A stretch of 31,011 nt of DNA from JAFALX01 sp050734185 (lineage in GTDB: Bacteria > Chloroflexota > Dormibacteria > Aeolococcales > Aeolococcaceae): assembly GCA_050734185.1 (NCBI GenBank), contig JBOHUE010000070.1:1-31011 (forward strand), written 5' to 3'. The notes beneath the pieces were generated by a model. The model was given only the letters and a program-made list of their open reading frames with translations, searched no databases and was not told where the DNA came from. Below are positions 21,180 through 29,144 of the stretch, piece after piece. Every line of letters begins with the position of its first letter. Position 1 is the first letter of the stretch. The position numbers and the translations under genes are program-made.

Positions 21180-22213
21180 GCCCCCTCGCATCCGCGGGCG
21201 TCGAGTTCGAGCTGCCCGACGGACTCATCGCGACCGAGCCGCCGGAGGCGCATGGCACGCCGCGCGACGGTGTGCGCCTGATGGTCGTCGACCGCGGGCG
21301 CATCTCGCACACGGTGTTCAGCAGCCTGGGCGTGCTCCTCCGCCGTGGCGACCTGCTCGTGGTCAACACCTCGGCCACCGTTGCCGCGGCCGCCGACGCC
21401 CGCCGCGCCGATGGGAGCCCGGTGGTCGTGCACTTCAGCGGGCCCTCCGAGGAAGGGGCATGGCTGGTCGAGCTCCGCAAGCCGGACCAGAGCGGTCCGG
21501 TCCTCGACGTCGACCCCGGCGAGACTCTGGCGCTGCGCGACGGGTCACGGTTGCAGGTGCTCGCGCCCGCGACGCCGGGAAGCCTGCGGCTATGGGAGGC
21601 CTCGCTGGCCGGCGGCCGGCGCGTCAGCGAGTGGCTGGGCACCCACGCTCGCCCGATCACGTACGCGCACGCCGCGCCGCGGCCGCTGCACGACTACCAG
21701 ACGGTCTTTGCCCGCAACCCGGGCAGCGCAGAGATGCCGAGCGCAGCGAGGCCGTTCAGCCTGGAGCTCGTCATCGACCTGCTTCGCCGCGGCGTGAACA
21801 TCGCCCCCGTCGTGCTCCATGCCGGCGTCTCCTCTTTGGAGATCGGTGAGCTGCCGCCCCCGGAGCGGTTCGAGGTCACCGCGGGATCGGCGCAGCTCAT
21901 CAACGCCGCGCGGGAGGCCGGGGACCGGGTCATCGCCGTCGGCACGACGGTCGCGCGCGCTGTCGAGACGCTGGTCGCGCCGGACGGATGGGTCGACGCC
22001 GGAAGCGGCTGGACCGACCTCGTGCTGTCGCCGGAGCGACCAGCTCGGGCCTTCGACGGGCTGATCACCGGCTGGCACGAGCCGCGATCGACGCATCTGC
22101 TGCTGCTGGAGTCGGTTGCGAGTCACTACGCGGTGGCCGCGGCGTACGCGTCCGCGCTCGACCAGGGGTACCGCTGGCACGAGTTCGGGGATTCCTGCCT
22201 GCTGCTGCGCTGA
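21176..22213 (+). CDS. QueA-like protein (SAM:tRNA ribosyltransferase-isomerase family)
   Basis: 345 aa, family of the enzyme that transfers ribose from SAM to preQ1-tRNA. Family segments are recognisable: TPRDGVRLMVVDRGRISHTVF, RRGDLLVVNTSATVAAAADAR, APRPLHDYQTVFA, PFSLELVIDLLRRGVNIAPVVLHAGVSS and VGTTVARAVETL. However, the usual N[DN]TRV-IPARL segment is NTSATVAAAADAR, so it is a diverged paralogue. No queC, queD, queE, queF or tgt gene is near. GTG 21176 overlaps the SDR stop (GTGA), so the two are coexpressed under SoxR. A queuosine role is doubtful; the true substrate is unknown. Confidence 0.88.
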   Translation: MSPLASAGVEFELPDGLIATEPPEAHGTPRDGVRLMVVDRGRISHTVFSSLGVLLRRGDLLVVNTSATVAAAADARRADGSPVVVHFSGPSEEGAWLVELRKPDQSGPVLDVDPGETLALRDGSRLQVLAPATPGSLRLWEASLAGGRRVSEWLGTHARPITYAHAAPRPLHDYQTVFARNPGSAEMPSAARPFSLELVIDLLRRGVNIAPVVLHAGVSSLEIGELPPPERFEVTAGSAQLINAAREAGDRVIAVGTTVARAVETLVAPDGWVDAGSGWTDLVLSPERPARAFDGLITGWHEPRSTHLLLLESVASHYAVAAAYASALDQGYRWHEFGDSCLLLR

Positions 22214-22232
22214 CGCCGGGCCACGGTCGCGG

Positions 22233-22256
22233 TAGTGAGTGCTCACGCACTATGCT
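22233..22256 (+). promoter_or_regulatory. 20-bp imperfect palindrome over the promoter of the TIGR03083-like gene
   Basis: TAGTGAGTGCTCACGCACTA (22233-22252) has matching arms TAGTG-GTG and CAC-CACTA and overlaps the -10 TATGCT (22251-22256). The -10 ends 8 nt before GTG 22265. The shape and position resemble TetR-family operators; no TetR gene lies in the window. Confidence 0.55.
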
Positions 22257-22264
22257 TTGCCGCC

Positions 22265-23101
22265 GTGATCGAAGTAACCGACAGGGCGACGGCGCGGCAG
22301 GCGCTGGCCGATGTGGGCAACCGCGCGGCCGACCTCATCGAGAGCATGCACGACACGACCCGCGTCGTCCCAGGGCTGACGTGGACCACGCTCGACGTGG
22401 CGTCGCACATGGTCATCGCGGTGCGCGGGTTCACCGATTCGCTCACGGGCCGGGCGCTGTCGATGGCAGCGCACATCCCCGATGTCGACGGATACGCCCA
22501 GCGCATGGGTGCGATGACGTCGAGCACGCTCCAAGCGGAGCCGCGCCGCGATCCGGCGACGCTGGCCGCCCTGCTGCGCGAGCTGCTCAGCGATTTCCTG
22601 CGCGAATCCGAGGCCCGTGCGCCTGACGAGCGCGTGCCGACGCCGTGGTACGCCCCGGACGCGAGCCTCAGCGTCGACCAGGCCACGCGGCTGCTCACGG
22701 GCGAGATGTGGATTCACGGCTACGACGTCGCCCGCGGTCTCAACCGCCCGTGGCCCCTGGACGGGCCGACGGCGCTCCAGATCATCCCGGGCTTCCTCGG
22801 GGTGGTTCCTCACGCTTTCAGGCCTGAGCTCGCCCGCGGCTTCAGCGCGGTGGTCCGTGTCCGGATCCGCGGCGGCAACGACTACGGCTGGCGCTTCCAG
22901 AACGGAACGTTCGAGGTCGCGCCATGGGGCACCTGGGGGGAGCGTCGTGACGTCACGTTGTCCGCGGAGCCGGTCGCCTTCCTGCTCCTGGGCTACGGCC
23001 GCCGGAGTCAGTGGCCGCTTATCGCGAGCGGCCGTCTCCTCTCGTACGGGCGCAAGCCGTGGCTGGCGCCCAAGCTCGTTTCGTACTTCGCCAACGCGTA
23101 A
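22265..23101 (+). CDS. TIGR03083/maleylpyruvate-isomerase-like (mycothiol-dependent superfamily) protein
   Basis: DinB-like four-helix-bundle protein of 278 aa. Metal-ligand candidates are His48 in LDVASHM and Glu147 and His151 in GEMWIHGYDVARGL, a pattern of the TIGR03083 family. Members include mycothiol-dependent maleylpyruvate isomerase, but many have other unknown thiol-transfer roles. The C-terminal part is a beta-rich SCP2/MDMPI-C-like domain (VRIRGGNDYGWRFQNGTFEVAPWG). GTG 22265 is chosen for the -10 8 nt upstream; GTG 22235 lies inside the palindrome. Likely repressed by the regulator that binds the palindrome. Confidence 0.85.
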   Translation: MIEVTDRATARQALADVGNRAADLIESMHDTTRVVPGLTWTTLDVASHMVIAVRGFTDSLTGRALSMAAHIPDVDGYAQRMGAMTSSTLQAEPRRDPATLAALLRELLSDFLRESEARAPDERVPTPWYAPDASLSVDQATRLLTGEMWIHGYDVARGLNRPWPLDGPTALQIIPGFLGVVPHAFRPELARGFSAVVRVRIRGGNDYGWRFQNGTFEVAPWGTWGERRDVTLSAEPVAFLLLGYGRRSQWPLIASGRLLSYGRKPWLAPKLVSYFANA

Positions 23102-23175
23102 CGCCGAGTCATCTGCGCGCGCCCGCGACGCGTACCTCTCTGTGAACCGGCCATAAGCCTTTCAGGAGGTGCAAC

Positions 23176-23415
23176 ATGTGGCAGCCTGCCGTGCTGTGCG
23201 CGCGCTGCGGAGAGCGCAACGACTGCAGCCGCAACATCTCGGAGCCCTGCGAGTTCGCGCTCGTCTGCTCCTTCTGCGAGGAGTCGCTGGTCGTGACCGT
23301 GACGTCTGGCGACCTTGCGTTCCAGCGTGAGGCGGACGCATATGAATCGACGATTCCCTTCCACGTCAGCGGGTTTCCGGCCGCCGGGCGGTCCGATCTG
23401 CTGCGCTACAGCTAG
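23176..23415 (+). CDS. Small CxxC protein, 79 aa, unknown
   Basis: No family recognised. Cys-rich N-terminal half: CARCGERNDC, then CEFALVCSFCEE. The two CxxC pairs (Cys8/Cys11 and Cys31/Cys34) could bind one zinc; extra Cys at 17, 25 and elsewhere are present. The C-terminal half is mixed and ends RSDLLRYS. A perfect AGGAGGT (23164-23170) lies 5 nt before ATG 23176, the strongest ribosome-binding site in the window, which suggests high expression. Its stop codon lies inside a 20-bp palindrome and it converges with gyrA. Confidence 0.75.
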   Translation: MWQPAVLCARCGERNDCSRNISEPCEFALVCSFCEESLVVTVTSGDLAFQREADAYESTIPFHVSGFPAAGRSDLLRYS

Positions 23416-23431
23416 TGCAGCGCTGCACTAG
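23412..23431. terminator. Perfect 20-bp palindrome between convergent genes
   Basis: CTAGTGCAGCGCTGCACTAG is its own reverse complement. It includes the TAG stop of the CxxC gene and ends 6 nt from the gyrA stop. As RNA it gives an 8-bp stem with a GCGC loop on either strand. No T-run follows, so it may be a bidirectional terminator or a protein-binding site. Confidence 0.5.
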
Positions 23432-23437
23432 TGCGCG

Positions 23438-25897
23438 TCAGGCGTCGAGCTCGCCGGGGGTGCCCACGCCGGCGATCGACGCCACGCGATCGGAGTCGTC
23501 GAGCCGCATGATGATGACGCCGCGCGTCTGACGGCCCGAGACGCGCACTTCCTCGAGAGGGATGCGGATCACCTGGCCGTTGGTCGAGATCACCATCATC
23601 TCTTCGGAGCGATCGTCGATCACGCGCATGCCGACGATCTCGCCGATCTTGGGAATCGCCGTCTGATCCATGGTGTAGACGCCCTGGATGTTGCGGCTCT
23701 TCACCGGGTAGTCCTCCATCGGGGTCAGCTTGCCGAAGCCGTTCTCGGTCACGACCAGCACCCACCCATTGGGGTTGACGATGTCGAAACCGGCAATCTC
23801 ATCGCCCTTGCGCAGCCTCATCGCGCCGACACCCATGGTGTCGCGCCCCATCGGCCGCACCTCCTTCTCGTTGAAGCGTGAGCCCTTACCCTGGCGGGTG
23901 ACGACGACCAGATCGTCCCCGCCGGAGGAGCGGCGCACCCAGTTGAGCTCGTCGCCGTCCTCGAGCTTCATGGCGATGAGGCCGTTGCGCCGCACCGCGG
24001 CGTACGCGGCTGCGGGCGTCTTCTTGATCTGACCGAGCTTGGTGGCCATCACCAGGTACTGCTCGTCGCTGAACGCCTCCATGGAGATCAGCGCCGTCAC
24101 CTTCTCACCCTGTGTGATCTCGATGAGGTTGATGATCGGGAGGCCCTTCGCCTGACGCTTCACGTCGGGAATCTCATGCGTCCGCAAGCGGAACACGCGA
24201 CCCTTGTTGGTGAAGAACAGCATGTCGCTGTGTGTGTTCGCAGTGGTCGAGTGCTCGATGTAGTCCTCGTCCGTCGAGCGGCGCGCGCCCACCACCCCCT
24301 TGCCGCCGCGGCGCTGCATGCGATACGCGTCCAGGGGCAGCCGCTTGGCGTACCCGCGATGGGTGAGCGTGACGAAGACCTGCTCGCGCGGGATCAGGTC
24401 CTCCTCGTTCATCTCCAGCTCGTCGTGGCGGATCTCGGTACGGCGCGGATCGGCGAACTTCTTGCGCAGGCCGGCGATCTCGGCTTTGACCACGCCGTCG
24501 ATGAGTCGCGGATTCGAGAGCAGGTCCTCGAGGCGGGCGATCTCCTTGATCAGCGCCTCGTATTCCTCGCGCACCTTGGAGCTCTCGAGCCGCGTCAAGC
24601 GTCCGAGGCGGAGGTCGACGATCGCCTTCGACTGCCGCTCGTCGAGCTCGAAGCGCTGCTCCAGCTGCGACTGAGCGGTGCGTTCGTCGCTCGCGCCGCG
24701 GATGATCGCGATCACCTCGTCGAGGTGGTCGAGGCACTTGATCAGCCCTTCGAGAATGTGCGCGCGGTCCTTGGCGCGCTGGAGCTCATAGCGTGTGCGC
24801 CGCGTCACCACCGAGCGGCGGTGGTCGACGTAGTGCTGCAGCAGCGCTTTCAGCCCGAGCACCTGCGGGCGCCCTTCGACGATCGCCAGCATCAGCGCGC
24901 CGAACGTGTTCTGCAGCTGCGTGTGCTTGTACAGGTTGTTCAGCACCGTGTGCGGCCGCGCGTTGGGCTTGAGCTCGATGACGATGCGCGTCTTCTCGCT
25001 GCGCCCTGACTCGTCGCGCAGGTCGTGGATGCCCTCGAGCTTCCGGTCGTTGACGAGCTCCGCGATGTTCTGCACCAACCGGGCCTTGTTCACCTGGTAC
25101 GGCAGCTCGCGCACGATGATCTGCTCGCGGCCTGCCTTCGACTCCTCGAACTCGACCTGCGCGCGCATGACGATGCGTCCGTGGCCGGTGCCGTACACCG
25201 TGGCGATATCGCGGGCGAAAATGATCCCCCCAGTTGGGAAATCGGGGCCGCGAACGATATGGATCAGGTCCTCGGTGGTGGCCTCGGGGTCGTCGATCAG
25301 GCGCAGCGCCGCGTCGCACACCTCACCGAGGTTGTGCGGCGGAATGTTCGTCGCCATGCCCACGGCGATGCCGCTGGCGCCGTTGACCAGCAGGTTCGGC
25401 AGCAGCGCGGGCAGCACGAGCGGTTCGCTGACGTCGGGGTCGTTCGAGTAGTTGGGGCCAAAATCGACCGTATCCTTCTCGAGGTCCTCGACGAGGCTCA
25501 TCGCGATCGCGGTCATCCGCGCCTCGGTGTAGCGCTGATGCGCCGGCGGGTCGCCGTCCACCGAGCCGAAGTTGCCCTGGCCGTCGACCAGCGGGTAGCG
25601 CATGACCCAGTCCTGCGCGAGCCGAACCAGGGTGTCGTACACGGGCGCGTCACCGTGGGGGTGATAGTTCTTGATCACCTCGCCGACGATGGCCGCGGAC
25701 TTCTTGTAGCGCGACCCCGCGACCATGCCCTGGTCGAGCATCGCCCACAGGATGCGGCGCTGCACCGGCTTCAACCCGTCGCGAACCTCCGGGAGCGCGC
25801 GGCTGATGATCACGCTCATCGCGTAGTCCATGTAGGACGCGCGCATCTCCTGCTCGAGGTCGATCGGCTGGATCGCGCCGGGCTCGAAGATCGCCAT
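23438..25897 (-). CDS. gyrA: DNA gyrase subunit A
   Basis: Breakage-reunion subunit of gyrase, 819 aa. The catalytic Tyr123 is in HQRYTEARM. The quinolone-determining segment reads HPHGDAPVYDTL (79-90): positions matching E. coli Ser83 and Ala84 are Ala84 and Pro85, and Asp88 matches Asp87. The GyrA box QRRGGKG (528-534) separates it from ParC. The six-bladed C-terminal DNA-wrapping domain follows to ELDA. ATG 25897 shares one base with the plsX stop. Third gene of gyrB-plsX-gyrA. Its end faces the convergent CxxC gene across the palindrome. Confidence 0.98.
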   Translation of the reverse strand: MAIFEPGAIQPIDLEQEMRASYMDYAMSVIISRALPEVRDGLKPVQRRILWAMLDQGMVAGSRYKKSAAIVGEVIKNYHPHGDAPVYDTLVRLAQDWVMRYPLVDGQGNFGSVDGDPPAHQRYTEARMTAIAMSLVEDLEKDTVDFGPNYSNDPDVSEPLVLPALLPNLLVNGASGIAVGMATNIPPHNLGEVCDAALRLIDDPEATTEDLIHIVRGPDFPTGGIIFARDIATVYGTGHGRIVMRAQVEFEESKAGREQIIVRELPYQVNKARLVQNIAELVNDRKLEGIHDLRDESGRSEKTRIVIELKPNARPHTVLNNLYKHTQLQNTFGALMLAIVEGRPQVLGLKALLQHYVDHRRSVVTRRTRYELQRAKDRAHILEGLIKCLDHLDEVIAIIRGASDERTAQSQLEQRFELDERQSKAIVDLRLGRLTRLESSKVREEYEALIKEIARLEDLLSNPRLIDGVVKAEIAGLRKKFADPRRTEIRHDELEMNEEDLIPREQVFVTLTHRGYAKRLPLDAYRMQRRGGKGVVGARRSTDEDYIEHSTTANTHSDMLFFTNKGRVFRLRTHEIPDVKRQAKGLPIINLIEITQGEKVTALISMEAFSDEQYLVMATKLGQIKKTPAAAYAAVRRNGLIAMKLEDGDELNWVRRSSGGDDLVVVTRQGKGSRFNEKEVRPMGRDTMGVGAMRLRKGDEIAGFDIVNPNGWVLVVTENGFGKLTPMEDYPVKSRNIQGVYTMDQTAIPKIGEIVGMRVIDDRSEEMMVISTNGQVIRIPLEEVRVSGRQTRGVIIMRLDDSDRVASIAGVGTPGELDA

Positions 25898-26976
25898 CAG
25901 CTGCCCATCTCGTCTGCGCGCGGGCTGTTTGCCTTCACCGCACCCACCTGTTCCAGAGGCCCGACCGCACCCTCAGGCGCGTTGATCGCCTTGTCGATGC
26001 TGCCGCTCACGTCGCGAGCCACGGCTTCGGCGGCGATGCGAATCGCGTTCACGATCGCCTCAGCGTCGGATCGTCCGTGGGCGATCACCACCTCGCCGCT
26101 CACGCCGAGCATCAGCGCGCCGCCCGTCTTGCGGTAGTCCATGGTGTCCCGCAGTGGGCGCAGCCTTGGCTTGAGCAGCGCGCCGCCGATGCTGGACAGG
26201 CGGCTCGAGCGCGCCGCCCGGCTCAGCGACGCGAACATGAACTCGCCGACGCCTTCGGCCATCTTCAGCGCGATGTTGCCGGTGAACCCGTCGGTGACGA
26301 CGACATCGACGCGGCCGCGGAAGATGTCCTTGCCCTCCACGTTGCCGACGAAGCGCAATGGCAGCACCTCGATGAGCGGGCGCGCGGCGCGCACCAGGTC
26401 CGATCCCTTCTCGGCCTCCTCGCCGTTGCTGAGCAACCCGACTCGCGGCCGGGCGATTCCCAGCATCAGGCGCGCGTAGATGTCACCCATCTGCGCGAAC
26501 TGCGCCAGCCACTCCGGCTTGCACTCGCTGTTGGCGCCGACGTCGAGCATGAAGGCGCGCCCCGACTCCGTCGGAAACGCGGTGCCGATCGCCGGCCGCG
26601 CAATGCCCTTGATCCGCTTCACGCGCAGCAGCGCCGCCGCCAGTGTGGCGCCGCTGTTGCCCGCGCTCACGACGGCCGCGGCCTGGCCACCGGCGACCAG
26701 CTCGCATGCCCGCGCGATCGACGAGTCCGGCTTGTTGCGCACCGCGTTGGCGGGATGCTCGCTCATCTCGACAACGTCCTGAGCATCGACGATCTCCACC
26801 GGGCTCGAGCCGGGCGGCGCCGTACGAAGCGCCGTCTCGATGACGTCACGCCGGCCGACCAGTGTGATCGGGATGCCGACCTCGCGTGTGGCCCGCAGCG
26901 CACCGCGGACGATCTCCGCTGGCGCGTGATCGCCGCCCATAGCGTCGACGGCGATGCGAACCTCGCGGCCGGACAT
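25897..26976 (-). CDS. plsX: Phosphate acyltransferase PlsX
   Basis: Makes acyl-phosphate from acyl-ACP for membrane phospholipid synthesis; a peripheral membrane enzyme. 359 aa. Family signatures: VAVDAMGGDHAP-like start (IAVDAMGGDHAPAEIV, 8-23), VVSAGNSGATLAAALL, MLDVGANSECKPEWL, VGLLSNGEEAEKGSDLV, FVGNVEGKDIFRG, VVTDGFTGNIALKMAEG and GGALMLGV. ATG 26976 overlaps the gyrB stop by one base, and its own stop overlaps the gyrA start by one base. plsX usually sits with rpmF or fab genes, so this position inside the gyrase operon is unusual. Confidence 0.97.
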   Translation of the reverse strand: MSGREVRIAVDAMGGDHAPAEIVRGALRATREVGIPITLVGRRDVIETALRTAPPGSSPVEIVDAQDVVEMSEHPANAVRNKPDSSIARACELVAGGQAAAVVSAGNSGATLAAALLRVKRIKGIARPAIGTAFPTESGRAFMLDVGANSECKPEWLAQFAQMGDIYARLMLGIARPRVGLLSNGEEAEKGSDLVRAARPLIEVLPLRFVGNVEGKDIFRGRVDVVVTDGFTGNIALKMAEGVGEFMFASLSRAARSSRLSSIGGALLKPRLRPLRDTMDYRKTGGALMLGVSGEVVIAHGRSDAEAIVNAIRIAAEAVARDVSGSIDKAINAPEGAVGPLEQVGAVKANSPRADEMGS

Positions 26977-28967
26977 CAGATGTCGAGGTTGCGCACGCTC
27001 TTGGCGTGCGTCTGGATGAACCGCTTGCGGGGCTCGACGTCGCTGCCCATCAACCGGTCGAAGATGTCGTCCGCCTTGAGCGCGTCCTCGACGTCAACGC
27101 GCAGCAGCACGCGGTGTTCCGGATCCATGGTCGTGGCCCAGAGCTCATCGGGGTTCATCTCGCCGAGTCCCTTGTAGCGGGACACGACCGACTTCGAGCC
27201 CATGGTCTTCACCTTCGCGTCGCGCTCGTCGTCGCTGTACACGTACTCCACCTGCTTGCCCTTCTCGACCTTGTAGAGCGGCGGCTGCGCGAGGTAGAGG
27301 TAGCCGCCGTCGATCACCGGCTTGAGGTGGCGCCAGAAGAAGGTGAGCAGCAGCGTGCGGATGTGCGAACCGTCGACGTCGGCGTCGGCCATCAGCACGA
27401 TGCGGTGGTAGCGGAGCTTCTCGATGCTCAGCGTTTCGCCGAAGCCGGTCCCGAGCGCGGTGATGAGCGTCTTTATCTCCTCGTTGCTCAGGATCTTGTC
27501 GGCGCGCGCCTTCTCCACGTTGAGGATCTTGCCGCGCAGCGGGAGGATCGCCTGGTTGCGCCGGTCGCGCGCGCCCTTGGCAGAACCGCCTGCCGACGCA
27601 CCCTCGACGATGAAGATCTCGCACTGCGAGGGGTCGCGCTCGCTGCAGTCGGAGAGCTTGCCCGGCAGCGTGGCCGACTCGAGCAGCCCCTTGCGCTGCA
27701 CCATGTCACGCGCCTTCGCAGCGGCCTGGCGAGCGCGCGCCGCGGTGAGCGACTGCTCGATGATCCGCCGTGCGTCGCCGGGGTTCTCCTCCAAGTACTG
27801 CATCAGCGCGTCGCTGAGCACCGTGGAGACCTGGCCGGCGACCTCACTGTTGCCCAGCTTGGTCTTGGTCTGCCCTTCGAACTGCGGCTCGCGCAGCTTC
27901 ACCGAGATGACCGCGGTGAGGCCGTCACGCACGTCCTCGCCGGTGAGGTTCGGATCCTGCTCCTTGAGGATGTTGGCCTTGCGCGCGTACTTGTTCAGCG
28001 TCGCGGTGAGCGCGCTGCGGAAACCGGTGACGTGCGACCCACCCTCCTCGGTGTGCACGTTGTTGGCGAACGCGAGCACATGCTCGGTGAACGCGGTGTT
28101 CTGGTACTGCAACGCGATCTCGACCACGTTGCCGTCGATCTCACGCTCCACGTACATGGGGCGCTGGTTGACCGCGTTGCGGTTGGCGTTGAGGTACTTG
28201 ACGAACGCCTCGAGACCGCCCTCGAAGTGGAAGGTGTAGGTGAGCTCGCGCGCCTCATCAACGAGCATGATCGTGATGCCCTTGTTGAGAAACGCGTAGC
28301 TGCGCAACGTGTTTGCCACCGTGTCCCAAGAGAACTGGATCTCGGGAAACATCTCCGGGTCCGGCCAGAAGCGCACCATCGTGCCGCGCTTGCCGGTCTC
28401 GCCGACCACCTCGACGGGTCCCTGCGGGACGCCACGCATGTAGTGCTGCTCGTACACCTTTCCGTCGCGGTACACCTCGACCGAGAGCCGTTCGCTCAGC
28501 GCGTTGACGACGGACAGGCCGACGCCGTGCAGACCGCCCGACACCTTGTAGCCACCACCGCCGAACTTGCCGCCGGAGTGCAGCTTGGTGAGCACCACCT
28601 CGAGCGCTGACTTCTTCGCCGTGGGGTGCATCTCCGTAGGGATCCCCCGACCGTTGTCGAGCACCGAGACGGAGTTGTCGGCGTGGAGCGTGACGACGAT
28701 CGTGTCGGCCCAGCCGGCGAGCGCCTCATCGATGCCGTTGTCGACGAGCTCGATGACCAGGTGGTGCAGGCCGCGACTATCGGTGGAACCGATGTACATG
28801 CCCGGGCGGCGCCGCACGGGCTCGAGGCCCTCGAGGATCTGGATCTGGTCCGCGGAGTACGCCTCGGCACCGCTGTCGGAGGAGCGGGAGCGCTGCGTAT
28901 CGTGATGTTGGGAGGCTGCCGCCTCGCCCTCGATGGCGAGTTCGTCGGCGCGCGCGGGTTCGGCTAT
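26976..28967 (-). CDS. gyrB: DNA gyrase subunit B, with an unusual start codon
   Basis: ATPase subunit of gyrase. GHKL motifs: ELVDNGIDEA, VLDNGRGIPTEMH and GLHGVGLSVVNALS; the QTKTKLG loop bears the sensor Lys; the Toprim domain has IVEGASAGG, PLRGKILNVEKA and MADADVDGSHIRTLLLTFF. The conserved N-terminal arm AYSADQIQILEGLEPV (28815-28862) is encoded in frame, but the frame back to a TAA at 29094-29096 holds no ATG, GTG or TTG. The first standard start is GTG 28817, inside PVRRRPGM, and using it would delete the arm. The chosen start is ATA 28967 (product begins I/M-AEPARADEL, 663 aa), with GGAG 7 nt before it. A base error G-to-A is an alternative. Identity is certain; only the start is unusual. 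Confidence 0.93.
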   Translation of the reverse strand: MAEPARADELAIEGEAAASQHHDTQRSRSSDSGAEAYSADQIQILEGLEPVRRRPGMYIGSTDSRGLHHLVIELVDNGIDEALAGWADTIVVTLHADNSVSVLDNGRGIPTEMHPTAKKSALEVVLTKLHSGGKFGGGGYKVSGGLHGVGLSVVNALSERLSVEVYRDGKVYEQHYMRGVPQGPVEVVGETGKRGTMVRFWPDPEMFPEIQFSWDTVANTLRSYAFLNKGITIMLVDEARELTYTFHFEGGLEAFVKYLNANRNAVNQRPMYVEREIDGNVVEIALQYQNTAFTEHVLAFANNVHTEEGGSHVTGFRSALTATLNKYARKANILKEQDPNLTGEDVRDGLTAVISVKLREPQFEGQTKTKLGNSEVAGQVSTVLSDALMQYLEENPGDARRIIEQSLTAARARQAAAKARDMVQRKGLLESATLPGKLSDCSERDPSQCEIFIVEGASAGGSAKGARDRRNQAILPLRGKILNVEKARADKILSNEEIKTLITALGTGFGETLSIEKLRYHRIVLMADADVDGSHIRTLLLTFFWRHLKPVIDGGYLYLAQPPLYKVEKGKQVEYVYSDDERDAKVKTMGSKSVVSRYKGLGEMNPDELWATTMDPEHRVLLRVDVEDALKADDIFDRLMGSDVEPRKRFIQTHAKSVRNLDI

Positions 28968-28974
28968 GTGATGT

Positions 28975-28978
28975 CTCC
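28975..28978 (-). promoter_or_regulatory. Ribosome-binding site that supports the gyrB ATA start
   Basis: GGAG (complement of 28975-28978) is 7 nt upstream of the in-frame ATA at 28967-28965. It is the only well-spaced ribosome-binding site before the conserved arm in this frame. Confidence 0.45.
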
Positions 28979-29070
28979 GGGTGAGAAGCGGTGGTTGCGT
29001 GGAAGTCGGAGTTCCAGAGGCCGGAACAGCCAGGGAACGTGTGCTCGCACGATCACTCCAACTGCTTGCA

Positions 29071-29076
29071 ATTTTA
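29071..29076 (-). promoter_or_regulatory. -10 element for the gyrB-plsX-gyrA operon
   Basis: TAAAAT (complement of 29071-29076), in the most A/T-rich patch of the window, predicts a start near 29064 and a leader of about 97 nt before ATA 28967. No clear -35. The 228-bp divergent gap (28968-29195) otherwise holds the ligase promoter and a short upstream ORF. Confidence 0.4.
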
Positions 29077-29144
29077 CCATTTTCAGGCCCGAGTTACACC
29101 TCGAAACCGGCCTTCGGACAGGCATCCGGCGGACGGTCCGTGCG

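Noticed and set aside
21176..22213. Calling the gene queA
   Set aside because: Key family segments are altered and no other queuosine genes are present, so only the family was named.
24176..26137. Long plus-strand frames opposite gyrA and plsX
   Set aside because: They mirror gyrA and plsX in the antisense frame and show no domain.
27006..28610. 534-codon plus-strand frame opposite gyrB
   Set aside because: Composition (Arg, Leu, Glu, Val, Asp, His) is typical of the antisense frame of a high-GC gene; gyrB is certain on the other strand.
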